Below, piece by piece: positions 43,660 through 56,194 of a DNA stretch of 64,000 nucleotides. The notes under the pieces were generated by a model. It did no database searches. It was not told the DNA's origin and was given only the letters and a program-made list of their open reading frames with translations. This stretch comes from Acidimicrobiales bacterium (GTDB lineage Bacteria > Actinomycetota > Acidimicrobiia > Acidimicrobiales > SKKL01): positions 62,001 to 126,000 of the forward strand of contig JAXHLR010000004.1 of NCBI GenBank assembly GCA_034521975.1, given 5' to 3'. The first letter of the stretch is position 1; each line of letters begins with the position of its first letter. A program made the position numbers and the translations under genes.

Positions 43660-44852
43660 AGGCCCTGGAGTTCTCCCGCAACCTCCCCCGGTACGCCGCG
43701 GCCCGGGTCGCCGGCTCGATCATCGCCGGCCGTGGGGCGGGGCCCGGACCCCTGTCGTTGGTCGACGTCGATCCCCCCGGGCTCCCTGGACCGGACTGGG
43801 TCCGGGTGCGCCCCCGCCTGGCCGGCATCTGCGGCTCGGACCTGGCCACGATCGACGGGCGCAGCTCGGCCTACTTCGAGCCGATCGTATCGTTCCCGTT
43901 CGTGCCAGGACACGAGGTCGTCGGCGATCTGGACGACGGCACGCGCGTGGTGATCGAACCGGTGCTCGGCTGTGTCACCCGTGGCATCGAGCCGCCGTGC
44001 GATGCCTGCTCCCGTGGCGACCTCGGCAACTGCGAACGCATCAATCACGGACGGATCGAGCCGGGACTGCAATCGGGCTTCTGCTGCGACACCGGCGGTG
44101 GTTGGTCGACCCTCATGGTTGCCCACCGGTCGCAGCTGCACCCGATCCCCGACGAGCTCGACGACGACGCCGCGGTGCTGGTCGAACCAACGGCCTGCGC
44201 TGTCCACGCGGCCCTCCGGGGTGCGGTGGCGGCAGGCGACACCGTGGCGGTGCTCGGCGCCGGCACCCTCGGCCTGCTCACCGTTGCGGCGCTGCGACGC
44301 CACACCGATGCAGGCACCATCATCGTGGCTGCCCGCTATCCCGATCAGGCGAACCTCGCCCGGCTCCTCGGCGCCGACGTGGTCGTGGGCTCCGACGAGT
44401 GGCGGCGCGCGGTGCGCCGCGTCACCGGCAGCCACGCCGTGGGCGACGGCTCGATCGACCGGCTCACCGGCGGCGCGCACGCCGTGTTCGACTGCGTCGG
44501 ATCGAGCCACAGTCTCACCGAGAGCCTGGCGGTGGTCCGGCCCCGTGGCCGCGTGGTGATGGTGGGGATGCCCGGTGCGGTCACCGTCGACCTCACCGGC
44601 CTGTGGCACCGCGAGATCGAACTCGTCGGCGCCTACGCCTACGGCACCGAGCTCACCGCCGACGGCCCCCGCCGCACCTTCGACCTCGCCTTCGAACTGG
44701 TGCGCCACGCCGACCTCGGCCGACTGGTGTCGGCCACCTACCCCCTCGCTCGCTACCGCGACGCCATCGAGCACGCGGCCAACGCCGGGCCCCGAGGTGC
44801 CGCGAAGGTCGCCTTCGACCTGCGCGACGAAAAGGAGCGCAACCGCCTATGA
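43656..44852 (+). CDS. Zinc-dependent alcohol dehydrogenase
   Basis: A 398-residue medium-chain dehydrogenase. The catalytic zinc site is GICGSD and GHEVVGD, the structural zinc site has four Cys (GC at the end of VLGC, then CDAC and GNC), and the nucleotide loop is VLGAGTLGLL. It oxidises or reduces an alcohol/aldehyde with NAD(P). The first 40 residues, before the catalytic Cys, are longer than usual. The GTG overlaps the previous stop by four bases, and its stop overlaps the DUF2088 start. It could process the aldehyde or alcohol formed by the reductase encoded before it. Confidence 0.92.
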   Translation: MKALEFSRNLPRYAAARVAGSIIAGRGAGPGPLSLVDVDPPGLPGPDWVRVRPRLAGICGSDLATIDGRSSAYFEPIVSFPFVPGHEVVGDLDDGTRVVIEPVLGCVTRGIEPPCDACSRGDLGNCERINHGRIEPGLQSGFCCDTGGGWSTLMVAHRSQLHPIPDELDDDAAVLVEPTACAVHAALRGAVAAGDTVAVLGAGTLGLLTVAALRRHTDAGTIIVAARYPDQANLARLLGADVVVGSDEWRRAVRRVTGSHAVGDGSIDRLTGGAHAVFDCVGSSHSLTESLAVVRPRGRVVMVGMPGAVTVDLTGLWHREIELVGAYAYGTELTADGPRRTFDLAFELVRHADLGRLVSATYPLARYRDAIEHAANAGPRGAAKVAFDLRDEKERNRL

Positions 44853-46456
44853 CCCGCCGCAGCCCACGCCCGGGCTTCGTCCTCGACGTCGACCGTTCGA
44901 CCCCGCCCATCGTGTTCCATCACGGCGAGGGCTTCCGGCTCGAGAAGCTGCCCCCTGGCCGGTCCCGGGTCGTCTACCCGGCCGAGCCACTGCGCGGGCT
45001 CGACGATCCCGAGGCCGCCATCCGCCACGCGCTGTTGAACCCTCACGGCGAGTCCGAGCCACTGCCGGCCCTGCTGTTTCCGGGGATGAAGCTCACCATC
45101 GCCTTCGACGACGTCTCCCTGCCGCTGCCGCCCATGCGCCGGCCCGACATCCGCCAGCGGATCATCGAGGCGGTCCTCGACCTGGCGGCCGAGGCCGGGG
45201 TCGACGACGTGCACCTCATCGCCGCGCTCGCCCTGCACCGACGCATGACCGAAGGTGAGCTGCGACACGCCGTGGGCGATCGGGTCTATGACGCCTTCGC
45301 GCCGCGGAACCTGCTCTACAACCACGACGCCGAGGACCCCGACGGCATGGTGATCCTCGGCCAGACCGGCCACGGTGAAGACGTCGAGATGAACCGCCGG
45401 GCCGCCGAGAGCGACCTGGTGGTGTACGTGAACATCAACATCGTGGCCATGGACGGCGGCCACAAGAGCACCGCGACGGGTCTGGCCGGCTACGCGGGTG
45501 TGCGCCCGCACCACAACCCGAAGACCATGACCCAGTCCAAGTCGTTCATGGACCAGACCAGCTCGGAGCTGCACAAGAGCAACTGGCGCCAGGGCGACGT
45601 CATCCGCGACGCCGGGGTCAAGATCTTCCAGATCGAGACCACGATCAACAACAACACCTTCGGCCGCACCGGCCCGATGTCGATGCTGCAGAAGCGCGAG
45701 TGGGAGTGGACGACCCGCGACCGGGCGGCGTTCATCGCCATGCAGAACGGGCTCGGCGTCCTCCCCGCCCGTCGCCGCCGCCAGATCTTCCACTCGTGGG
45801 AGGCGCCCTACGAGATGACCTCGGTGCAGGCGGGCGAGGTCGAGGCGGTCCACCGGGTGACCACCGAGAACGTCTACCGCCAACACCTGGTGCCGGTCGA
45901 GGGCCAGACCGACGTGCTCACCATGGGGCTGCCCTACATCTGCCCCTACAACGTCGACTCGATCATGAACCCCATCCTGGTCATGTGTCTGGGGCTGGGG
46001 TACTTCTTCAACCTCTACAAGGGGCGCCCGCTGGTGCGCGAGGGCGGCGTGTTGATCATGAGCCACCCCACCCCGTGGGAGTTCCACCCGGTCCACCACC
46101 CGAGCTACATCGACTTCTTCGAACAGGTCCTGGCCGACACCACCGATCCGGTGGAGATCGAGGCGAAGTACGAGAAGCAGTACGCCGAGGACGAGTGGTA
46201 CCGCCACCTGTACCGCACCAGCTACGCCTACCACGGCGTGCACCCGTTCTACATGTGGTACTGGGGAGCACACGCGCTCGAGCATCTTGGCCGGGTCATC
46301 ATCGTGGGCGGCGACGTGCGAGCGGTGCGACGCATGGGCTTCAGCTCGGCGTCGACGCTGCAGGACGCGCTCGAGATGGCCACCGACGTGGTCGGCCCCC
46401 GACCCACGATCACCCACTTCCACAACCCACCGATCCTCATGGCCGACGTGACATGA
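44849..46456 (+). CDS. LarA-like DUF2088 protein (nickel-pincer racemase family)
   Basis: The N-terminal third resembles LarA, the lactate racemase with a nickel-pincer nucleotide: AFDDVSLPLPP (86-95), the helix histidine in LALHRRMTEGEL (His130) and the lysine in MDGGHKSTATGLAGY (Lys206) at the place where LarA holds its cofactor by a thioamide bond. The Arg of the LarA D-x2-R motif is Leu here, and the histidine before GG-x-K is absent, so the substrate must differ. At 535 residues it is about 100 longer than LarA, with a unique Trp/His/Tyr-rich C-terminal half. No larB, larC or larE lies in the window. ATG overlaps the previous stop (ATGA), with AAAGGAG 12 bases upstream. Confidence 0.8.
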   Translation: MTRRSPRPGFVLDVDRSTPPIVFHHGEGFRLEKLPPGRSRVVYPAEPLRGLDDPEAAIRHALLNPHGESEPLPALLFPGMKLTIAFDDVSLPLPPMRRPDIRQRIIEAVLDLAAEAGVDDVHLIAALALHRRMTEGELRHAVGDRVYDAFAPRNLLYNHDAEDPDGMVILGQTGHGEDVEMNRRAAESDLVVYVNINIVAMDGGHKSTATGLAGYAGVRPHHNPKTMTQSKSFMDQTSSELHKSNWRQGDVIRDAGVKIFQIETTINNNTFGRTGPMSMLQKREWEWTTRDRAAFIAMQNGLGVLPARRRRQIFHSWEAPYEMTSVQAGEVEAVHRVTTENVYRQHLVPVEGQTDVLTMGLPYICPYNVDSIMNPILVMCLGLGYFFNLYKGRPLVREGGVLIMSHPTPWEFHPVHHPSYIDFFEQVLADTTDPVEIEAKYEKQYAEDEWYRHLYRTSYAYHGVHPFYMWYWGAHALEHLGRVIIVGGDVRAVRRMGFSSASTLQDALEMATDVVGPRPTITHFHNPPILMADVT

Positions 46457-46487
46457 GCCCGGCGGCATCGACCCGGGGGGCTCGCCG

Positions 46488-47411
46488 ATGAGCGCGAGCG
46501 CACGCACCCTGGCCCGCGTGGTCCGTCGCGTGCCGTTTCCCTATCGCGCCCCCACCACCCCGCGGGGGGTCGAGCCCCCACCCCAGCGTCGACGCACCGG
46601 ATCCGACTTCCCCACCGAGTGGGCCCGCCGGTACCCCGCCCGGCTGACCCGCCTGGCGCTGCTCGAAGCCGTGATGCGCCCGATGATCGCCGGGATGGCC
46701 CCACCCCAGCGGCGGGGCCTCGACCACCTCGACCGTCTCGAGGGACCGCTCATCTTCGCCGCCAACCACCACAGCCACATCGACACGCCGCTCATGCTCA
46801 CCTCGATCCCCGAGCCCTGGCGCCACCGCACGTTCGTCGGCGCGGCGGCCGACTACTTCTTCGGCAACCGGGTGAGCGGCACGTTCTCGGCCCTGGCCCT
46901 GAACGCGGTACCCATCGAACGGACCAGGATCTCCCGCGACAGCGCGGACCGCGCCGCCGCGCTGATCGAGGACGGATGGAGCCTGGTGATCTTCCCCGAG
47001 GGCGGGAGGAGCCCCGACGGCTGGGGCCAGGACTACCGCGGCGGCGCCGCCTACCTGGCCCTGCGCTGTGGCGTGCCGATCGTCCCCGTGCACCTGGCGG
47101 GCACCGGTCGGGTGCTGGCCAAGGGAGACAACCGCCCCACGAGGTCGGCGACGACGGTCACCTTCGGACCGCCCATCGTTCCCACCGACAGCGACGACAC
47201 CCGCAGACTGGCCGCTCGACTCGAACAGGCCGTGGCCGAGCTGGCCGACGAGACCACCACCGACTGGTGGCAGGCGCGGCGCCGGGCCGCCGCCGGCGCC
47301 ACACCGGCGCTCTCCGGCCCCCAGGCCGCAGGATGGCGCCGGGCCTGGGCTCTCGGCGAGCGCGACCCGGATCGCCGACGCACGCGGCGCCGGTGGCCAC
47401 GCTTGGACTGA
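46488..47411 (+). CDS. 1-acylglycerol-3-phosphate acyltransferase family protein
   Basis: A 307-residue PlsC-family enzyme with the H-x4-D motif in ANHHSHIDTPL and phosphate motif FPEGGRSPDG. The N-terminal 60 and C-terminal 50 residues are Arg/Pro-rich extensions. It probably transfers an acyl chain to a glycerolipid or to a product of the operon. It lies 31 bases after the DUF2088 gene and is the last gene before a strong hairpin. The start ATG at 46488 lacks a good ribosome-binding site. Confidence 0.87.
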   Translation: MSASARTLARVVRRVPFPYRAPTTPRGVEPPPQRRRTGSDFPTEWARRYPARLTRLALLEAVMRPMIAGMAPPQRRGLDHLDRLEGPLIFAANHHSHIDTPLMLTSIPEPWRHRTFVGAAADYFFGNRVSGTFSALALNAVPIERTRISRDSADRAAALIEDGWSLVIFPEGGRSPDGWGQDYRGGAAYLALRCGVPIVPVHLAGTGRVLAKGDNRPTRSATTVTFGPPIVPTDSDDTRRLAARLEQAVAELADETTTDWWQARRRAAAGATPALSGPQAAGWRRAWALGERDPDRRRTRRRWPRLD

Positions 47412-47453
47412 CCGCGCTCGAGACGGCCACGCCGCGGAACCTGGCTCGGACGC

Positions 47454-47492
47454 GATCGAGGCGGCTCCCGTGGCGCGGGAACCGCCTCGATC
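47454..47492. terminator. Strong hairpin ending the TetR-controlled operon
   Basis: GATCGAGGCGGCTCCCG and CGGGAACCGCCTCGATC pair over 17 positions with one G-U type mismatch and a five-base loop. It is the strongest stem in the window, centred between the stops of convergent genes (47411 and 47517), so it can terminate both. Confidence 0.82.
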
Positions 47493-47516
47493 ACCAACCT
47501 TGGTGGAGCGAGCGGA

Positions 47517-48659
47517 CTAGTCGACGCACCACACGCCGTCGCGACCGCGCCCGGCGCAGGTGTCGCCGAACTCCTCGTACTCCGAACCGAACTCGGAGCT
47601 GCGGTAGAGCTCGTCGCAGGCCTCGTCGTCACCGGCATCGCAGGCGTCCCACAGGACGTCGAGCTCGGGATTGTCGCCGTAGGTGTCGCCGGGCAGAAGT
47701 CCGAAGTCGCCGCCACCACCGCCGGAGCCCTCATCGAGCTGGGTGGGGTCGATGTCGCACTCTTCGAACAGCTCGAAGGCCATCCCCATCGAGTCGGGGT
47801 CGGTGAAGGAGTCGGGATCGGAGAGCATGTCCTCGAACTGCTCGTCGGAGAACCCTTCGAACATGCCCGTGAGGAAGCACTCGGCCTGGTCGGGGGTGAT
47901 GCCCATCTCGGCGGCCATCTCCGAGGCCATCATCTCCATCATCGCCGGCGGGAACTCCATGTTCCCGCTGCTACCACCGGCGTCCTCGGTGGTGTCGGTG
48001 GTGTCGTCCTCGGTGGTGTCGGTGGTGTCGTCCTCGGTGGTGTCGGTGGTGTCGTCACCCGAGGTCGGGTCGACGTCGCACTCGTCGAAGGCGTCGAAGA
48101 TGACCAGCAGCTGCTCGTCGGTGGGATCGTCACCGCGCTCGATCGCATCGGCGATGTCGGCGATGTCTCCCGAGTCGGTGAGCTCGTCGGCCACGCATCC
48201 GGCCTGGGCGGCGCTGAGCCCCATCTCGGAGCGCAGGCTGGAGATGACCTCGCCACGCAACTCCTCGTCGACGCCGTCATCGTCGGAGAGCACGAGGAAC
48301 CAGACCAGGGCGCCGATGATGAGGGCCAGGATCACGATGCCGCCGATGATCGCCGCCATGTTGCCACCCGAGCCGTTGGGCTGTTCGGGAGGTGGACCGG
48401 CGGGTCCGCCGGGCCCGCCACCACCCGGTGGAGGCGGCGACGGTGATGCCGGCATCGCCGCAGTGGGATCCGACGCGCCGGCCGCGCCCCAACCGGCGGG
48501 CTCGGTTCCAGCCGCGGCTCCACCCGGATCCGCGCTGGGCGGATCGGTGGAGAGCGCCCCGTCGTTGGACACATGATCGGACCACTGGGAACCGTCCCAG
48601 TAGCGGTACTGGTGACGCCCGAAGGGATCGGGCTGCCACGATCCGGACTGTTCGCTCAC
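47517..48659 (-). CDS. DUF2510 membrane protein with duplicated Cys-containing module
   Basis: About 380 residues. The N-terminal DUF2510 module (WQPDPFGRHQYRYWDG, WSDHV) is followed by a Pro/Gly/Ala-rich linker, one membrane segment (IIGGIVILALIIGALVWFLVL) and an acidic outer part. Two similar modules, each with a single inner Cys and ending FDECDVDPT or FEECDIDPT, are separated by three exact repeats of DDTTDTTE. The C-terminus, with LWDACDAGDDEACDELY and GSEYEEFGDTC, is a widespread actinobacterial motif of unknown function. GTG at 48659 has GGAGGG five bases before it. Function unknown; a surface or sensory role is possible. Confidence 0.82.
   Translation of the reverse strand: MSEQSGSWQPDPFGRHQYRYWDGSQWSDHVSNDGALSTDPPSADPGGAAAGTEPAGWGAAGASDPTAAMPASPSPPPPGGGGPGGPAGPPPEQPNGSGGNMAAIIGGIVILALIIGALVWFLVLSDDDGVDEELRGEVISSLRSEMGLSAAQAGCVADELTDSGDIADIADAIERGDDPTDEQLLVIFDAFDECDVDPTSGDDTTDTTEDDTTDTTEDDTTDTTEDAGGSSGNMEFPPAMMEMMASEMAAEMGITPDQAECFLTGMFEGFSDEQFEDMLSDPDSFTDPDSMGMAFELFEECDIDPTQLDEGSGGGGGDFGLLPGDTYGDNPELDVLWDACDAGDDEACDELYRSSEFGSEYEEFGDTCAGRGRDGVWCVD
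47983..48054 (-). repeat. Three exact 24-bp tandem repeats inside the DUF2510 gene
   Basis: The unit tcctcggtggtgtcggtggtgtcg is repeated at 47983, 48007 and 48031 without mismatch and encodes the acidic Thr/Asp linker. Exact identity suggests recent slippage, and copy number may vary between strains. Confidence 0.92.
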
Positions 48660-48937
48660 TCGGACCCTCCACGTCGTTCGGCTGGCTGCGCAGGCTAGCA
48701 CCCCACCACTGTGCGTGACCGGACATCCGAGCCGTGGGAACGTGCTGATTCGGATCGTTGCGGCTCACCCGCTACGATGCTCCAACCCCGGATCGGGGCA
48801 TTGGCAACGGCGCCTCTGCTGACGACGACGTCGGCACTCACGGTTTGCTCGACACAGTGACGTGTCGAGGCTGGCCGCTCCGATCACCGCACCCCGCCCC
48901 GGCGTCACACGAGCCGGTCGACCACCACGAGGTACGG

Positions 48938-53555
<4,618 letters not shown>

Positions 53556-53569
<14 letters not shown>

Positions 53570-53966
53570 CCCGGTGAGCGTGGCCCGCGGTCAGGGCGCC
53601 GTGGTTGCGGCGCATCGAGGTCTGCTCCAGACGCATCGTCCCGGTGCGGTTGTTGCTCACGAAGAAGATGGCTTCGATGACGATCTCGGGTCCGGTGTCG
53701 TTGCGGATCTTGGCGGTCTCGTCCATGACGATGGTGACCGGATCGGGACCGCAGCCGAAGGCGATGACCCCACCCTTGGCCACGGTGTCGACGACCGCTC
53801 GGGAGGTGCAGCTCTCGGCGGTGCCGTTGCCGATGACGTGGTCGGGCGAGGTGGCGTCGGCTCCCCAGGCCTCGAGCGGGATGGTCGCCTGGCCGTTGGG
53901 TGGCTGGCTGGTGTTCTCCCAGTCGTCGGGCAGCGTCGGCAACGTGTGCCGCCTGTTGGGCGCCAT
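53556..53966 (-). pseudogene. Probable fragment of a secreted beta-helix protein
   Basis: The 136-residue frame contains SRAVVDTVAKGGVIAFGCGPDPVTI and NDTGPEIVIEAIFFVSNNRTGTMRLEQTS pieces that resemble one or two coils of the right-handed beta-helix proteins common on actinobacterial surfaces (pattern FGCGPDPVTI). There is no signal peptide, and the rest of such a protein (usually 400-800 residues) is missing. It starts ten bases after the HNH gene and overlaps the gltB end by 14 bases. It looks like a remnant, possibly left by rearrangement near the HNH gene. A complete small protein is not excluded. Confidence 0.45.
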
Positions 53967-53976
53967 CCCTGAGTGT

Positions 53977-55227
53977 CTATCCGCTGGGACCGCTCGGGTC
54001 TGCGCGGGGTGGTCGGAGGTGTCCGTTGTTGATGCGGCGTAGTTGGGTTCGGACTTTGGCGTCGGCGGGTGGGGGTCGGCTGGGGAGGCGGCGCCGGCCG
54101 TTTGGTGAGACGAAGGTGATCTCGCCGTTGGGGTTGCCTTGGATGGTCCAGTTGCCTTCGTGGACCAGGCGGTGGTGTTCCCAGCACAAGCCGACCAGGT
54201 TGTCGAGGTTGGTGGGTCCGCCGTTGGACCAGTGCGCGATGTGGTGGATCTGGCGGATCTTGCGCTCGCAGCCGAACCCGCGGCAGCAGATGTCGCGCCC
54301 GTGGACCTGGCGGCGTTGCCACCACGGGACCTGCTGGGAGGCGCGGGCGACGCCGACGGTGGCGCCGTCGGGGCCGTGCAGGGCGACCTCGACGCGGGCG
54401 TCACACATGGAGCGCATGACCCCTGAGTGGCAGAGGGCGAGGTCGCCGATGAAGCCGTTGCCGGGCCGGTCTTGGTCGACGACCGCGGACTCGGCGTGGA
54501 TGACCACCGTGGCCCGGTCGGGAGCAGAGGCGGAGCCGAGTTTGCGGGTGGCCAGGTCATGGAGTGCGTCAGCACGCCGGGTGGCGATCGGTGCCCAGGA
54601 GCCCGTGGTGGGATCGGGTCCCCAACCCTCGGCGATCGAATCGAGTGCCTGGTTGATCGCCTCACCCTGGTCGAAGGGCAAGAACCCGCCATAGACCCAT
54701 CCGCCGCGGCGGTGGTCGCGTCGCCACCGAAACGACCGGGCGGTGTGCGCGTCGTTCGCCTCATCGTCGGAGAGGGGTCGGGCCTGGCGGGCCATGAGCG
54801 CGATCTGGCGGGCAGAACGCCCGGGCAGCTCAGCCGCGAGGTCGGTGTCGTCCTCGGCGGTGGCGAACTTGGTGGCAGGCCGTATCTGGTCCCATGACAT
54901 CGCCCCGGCCGCGTAGGCCTGGCGCAGAGCGGGCAGCACCTGCAACCCGGCGGCGACACGTTGGCATTCGCTGGCGTGTTCGCGGGCCAGGCCCAGGCGA
55001 CCCACCAGCCACGGGGTGGTGCCGGTGGCGCCGTCGAGTTCGTAGTCGCCACAGGAGCTGGCGGCAGCGACCACATCCAACAACTCGGCATGGGTGGCCG
55101 CCATCATCGCCGACAGTTGTTCGATCGCCACCAGCCGCTCATCGGCGCTGGACTCGGCGTAGCGAGCCGCGTTGGGCGACAACACCATCGCCTCGATTGG
55201 CTCTGTGACCACTGTGGTCTGTCCCAT
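53977..55227 (-). CDS. DUF222 / HNH endonuclease domain protein (13E12 type)
   Basis: A 416-residue protein of the actinobacterial 13E12-repeat type: DUF222 helical region (about 1-290) and C-terminal HNH domain with [20 protein letters not shown], the HH pair, [13 protein letters not shown] and a C..C zinc pair. Such genes are multi-copy and mobile-like in many actinobacteria, and their role is unknown. Several starts exist; ATG at 55227 is used, and an ATG at 55293 would extend it. The gap to the GntR gene (142 bases) has no clear signal. A fragmentary gene downstream supports local rearrangement. Confidence 0.85.
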   Translation of the reverse strand: MGQTTVVTEPIEAMVLSPNAARYAESSADERLVAIEQLSAMMAATHAELLDVVAAASSCGDYELDGATGTTPWLVGRLGLAREHASECQRVAAGLQVLPALRQAYAAGAMSWDQIRPATKFATAEDDTDLAAELPGRSARQIALMARQARPLSDDEANDAHTARSFRWRRDHRRGGWVYGGFLPFDQGEAINQALDSIAEGWGPDPTTGSWAPIATRRADALHDLATRKLGSASAPDRATVVIHAESAVVDQDRPGNGFIGDLALCHSGVMRSMCDARVEVALHGPDGATVGVARASQQVPWWQRRQVHGRDICCRGFGCERKIRQIHHIAHWSNGGPTNLDNLVGLCWEHHRLVHEGNWTIQGNPNGEITFVSPNGRRRLPSRPPPADAKVRTQLRRINNGHLRPPRADPSGPSG

Positions 55228-55369
55228 CGGATGCCTCGACACGCTCGACCAACGAGAGGGAGCCGCAACCCGGCTCCGATGGGGAAGAACCACAGCCTAT
55301 CGAACACACGTTCTGGTGTCAAGCACCCCCGCTCGTCCCTTCGACACGCCTCGTGGCTCAGTGTCGTGG

Positions 55370-56101
55370 CTAGTCGACCAACCGGAGGCCGGTGGGACTG
55401 ATGGAGCCCGCCACGAGCGGCAGGTCGACCACGAACTCGGTGAGGTGGGCCGGGAAGACGTGTTCGCTCACCAGGACCGCTGCGCCCTCGGTGTCGCGGG
55501 TGACCCGGTCGCAGACCAGCACCGGCGATCCCAAGGGGATGTCGAGGACGGCGGCGTCGGCCTCGCTCGCCGCGCCCGCGCCGATCGTCTGGGTCGCCCC
55601 GCCGAGCGGCACGCCGATGAGGTCGTAGAACGAGCTGCGTTCGACGTCGGCACGCGACAGCTCGGACGCGAGGTGCTCGGGGCACCACACGGTGACGCGG
55701 GCGAAGGGCGCACCGTCAGCGAGATTGATCCGGCGCACCCGCAGCACCGATCCGGACCCCAGCACCTCGCTCACCGACGGCGGAGGCGCCATGAACCCGA
55801 AGTCGAGGATCTTGCGGACCGGGGCCGCTCCGGATTCGGCCAGCTGGGCCTCGATGGTGCCGAGCCGGCCGAGGCTCTGGCTGACCGGATCGACCGCGAC
55901 GAACCACCCGAAGCCCTGGCGCGAGTCGACCAGGCCCTCCTGGCGCAACAGTTCGAGCGCCTTGCGGATCGTGACCCGGCTCACCTCGTGGGTCGCCGAC
56001 AGCGTTGCCTCGCTGGGCAGCAGGCGACCGCCGGCGAGCTCGCCGGTCGCGATCTGGCGCCGGATCTCGTCGGCGATGGCTCGATAGCGGATCGTTCTCA
56101 C
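55370..56101 (-). CDS. GntR-family regulator, HutC subfamily (UTRA domain)
   Basis: A 243-residue regulator with an N-terminal winged helix ([31 protein letters not shown]) and a C-terminal UTRA ligand domain ([40 protein letters not shown]). HutC-type proteins sense small metabolites. GTG at 56101 is the start. It is divergent from aconitase, and an inverted repeat lies in the shared gap, so it probably controls itself and aconitase. An aconitate, citrate or amino-acid-like ligand can be guessed only. Confidence 0.88.
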   Translation of the reverse strand: MRTIRYRAIADEIRRQIATGELAGGRLLPSEATLSATHEVSRVTIRKALELLRQEGLVDSRQGFGWFVAVDPVSQSLGRLGTIEAQLAESGAAPVRKILDFGFMAPPPSVSEVLGSGSVLRVRRINLADGAPFARVTVWCPEHLASELSRADVERSSFYDLIGVPLGGATQTIGAGAASEADAAVLDIPLGSPVLVCDRVTRDTEGAAVLVSEHVFPAHLTEFVVDLPLVAGSISPTGLRLVD

Positions 56102-56107
56102 TTGTCC

Positions 56108-56118
56108 TATACTTGTAT
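56108..56118. promoter_or_regulatory. Candidate GntR operator overlapping the aconitase -10 box
   Basis: ATAC-TT-GTAT (56109-56118) is an inverted repeat of the kind bound by HutC-type GntR proteins. On the plus strand TATACT (56108-56113) is a good -10 hexamer overlapping it, about 80 bases before the aconitase ATG, while the GntR start lies only seven bases away on the other side. Binding there would block both promoters. Confidence 0.6.
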
Positions 56119-56194
56119 CGTTTCGCGGTTCGGGCAAACGATCCGAACCGAGCATCGCCACCCGTCCGTCGAGTCGAACCAGAGGTCGCCCGCC

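Noticed and set aside
47983-48054. Repeat cluster as a CRISPR array
   Set aside because: The three 24-base units are directly adjacent without spacers and lie in frame inside a coding sequence.
48660-48937. Riboswitch or small gene in the leader of gltB
   Set aside because: I see no known motif, no strong hairpin and no convincing short frame with a ribosome-binding site.
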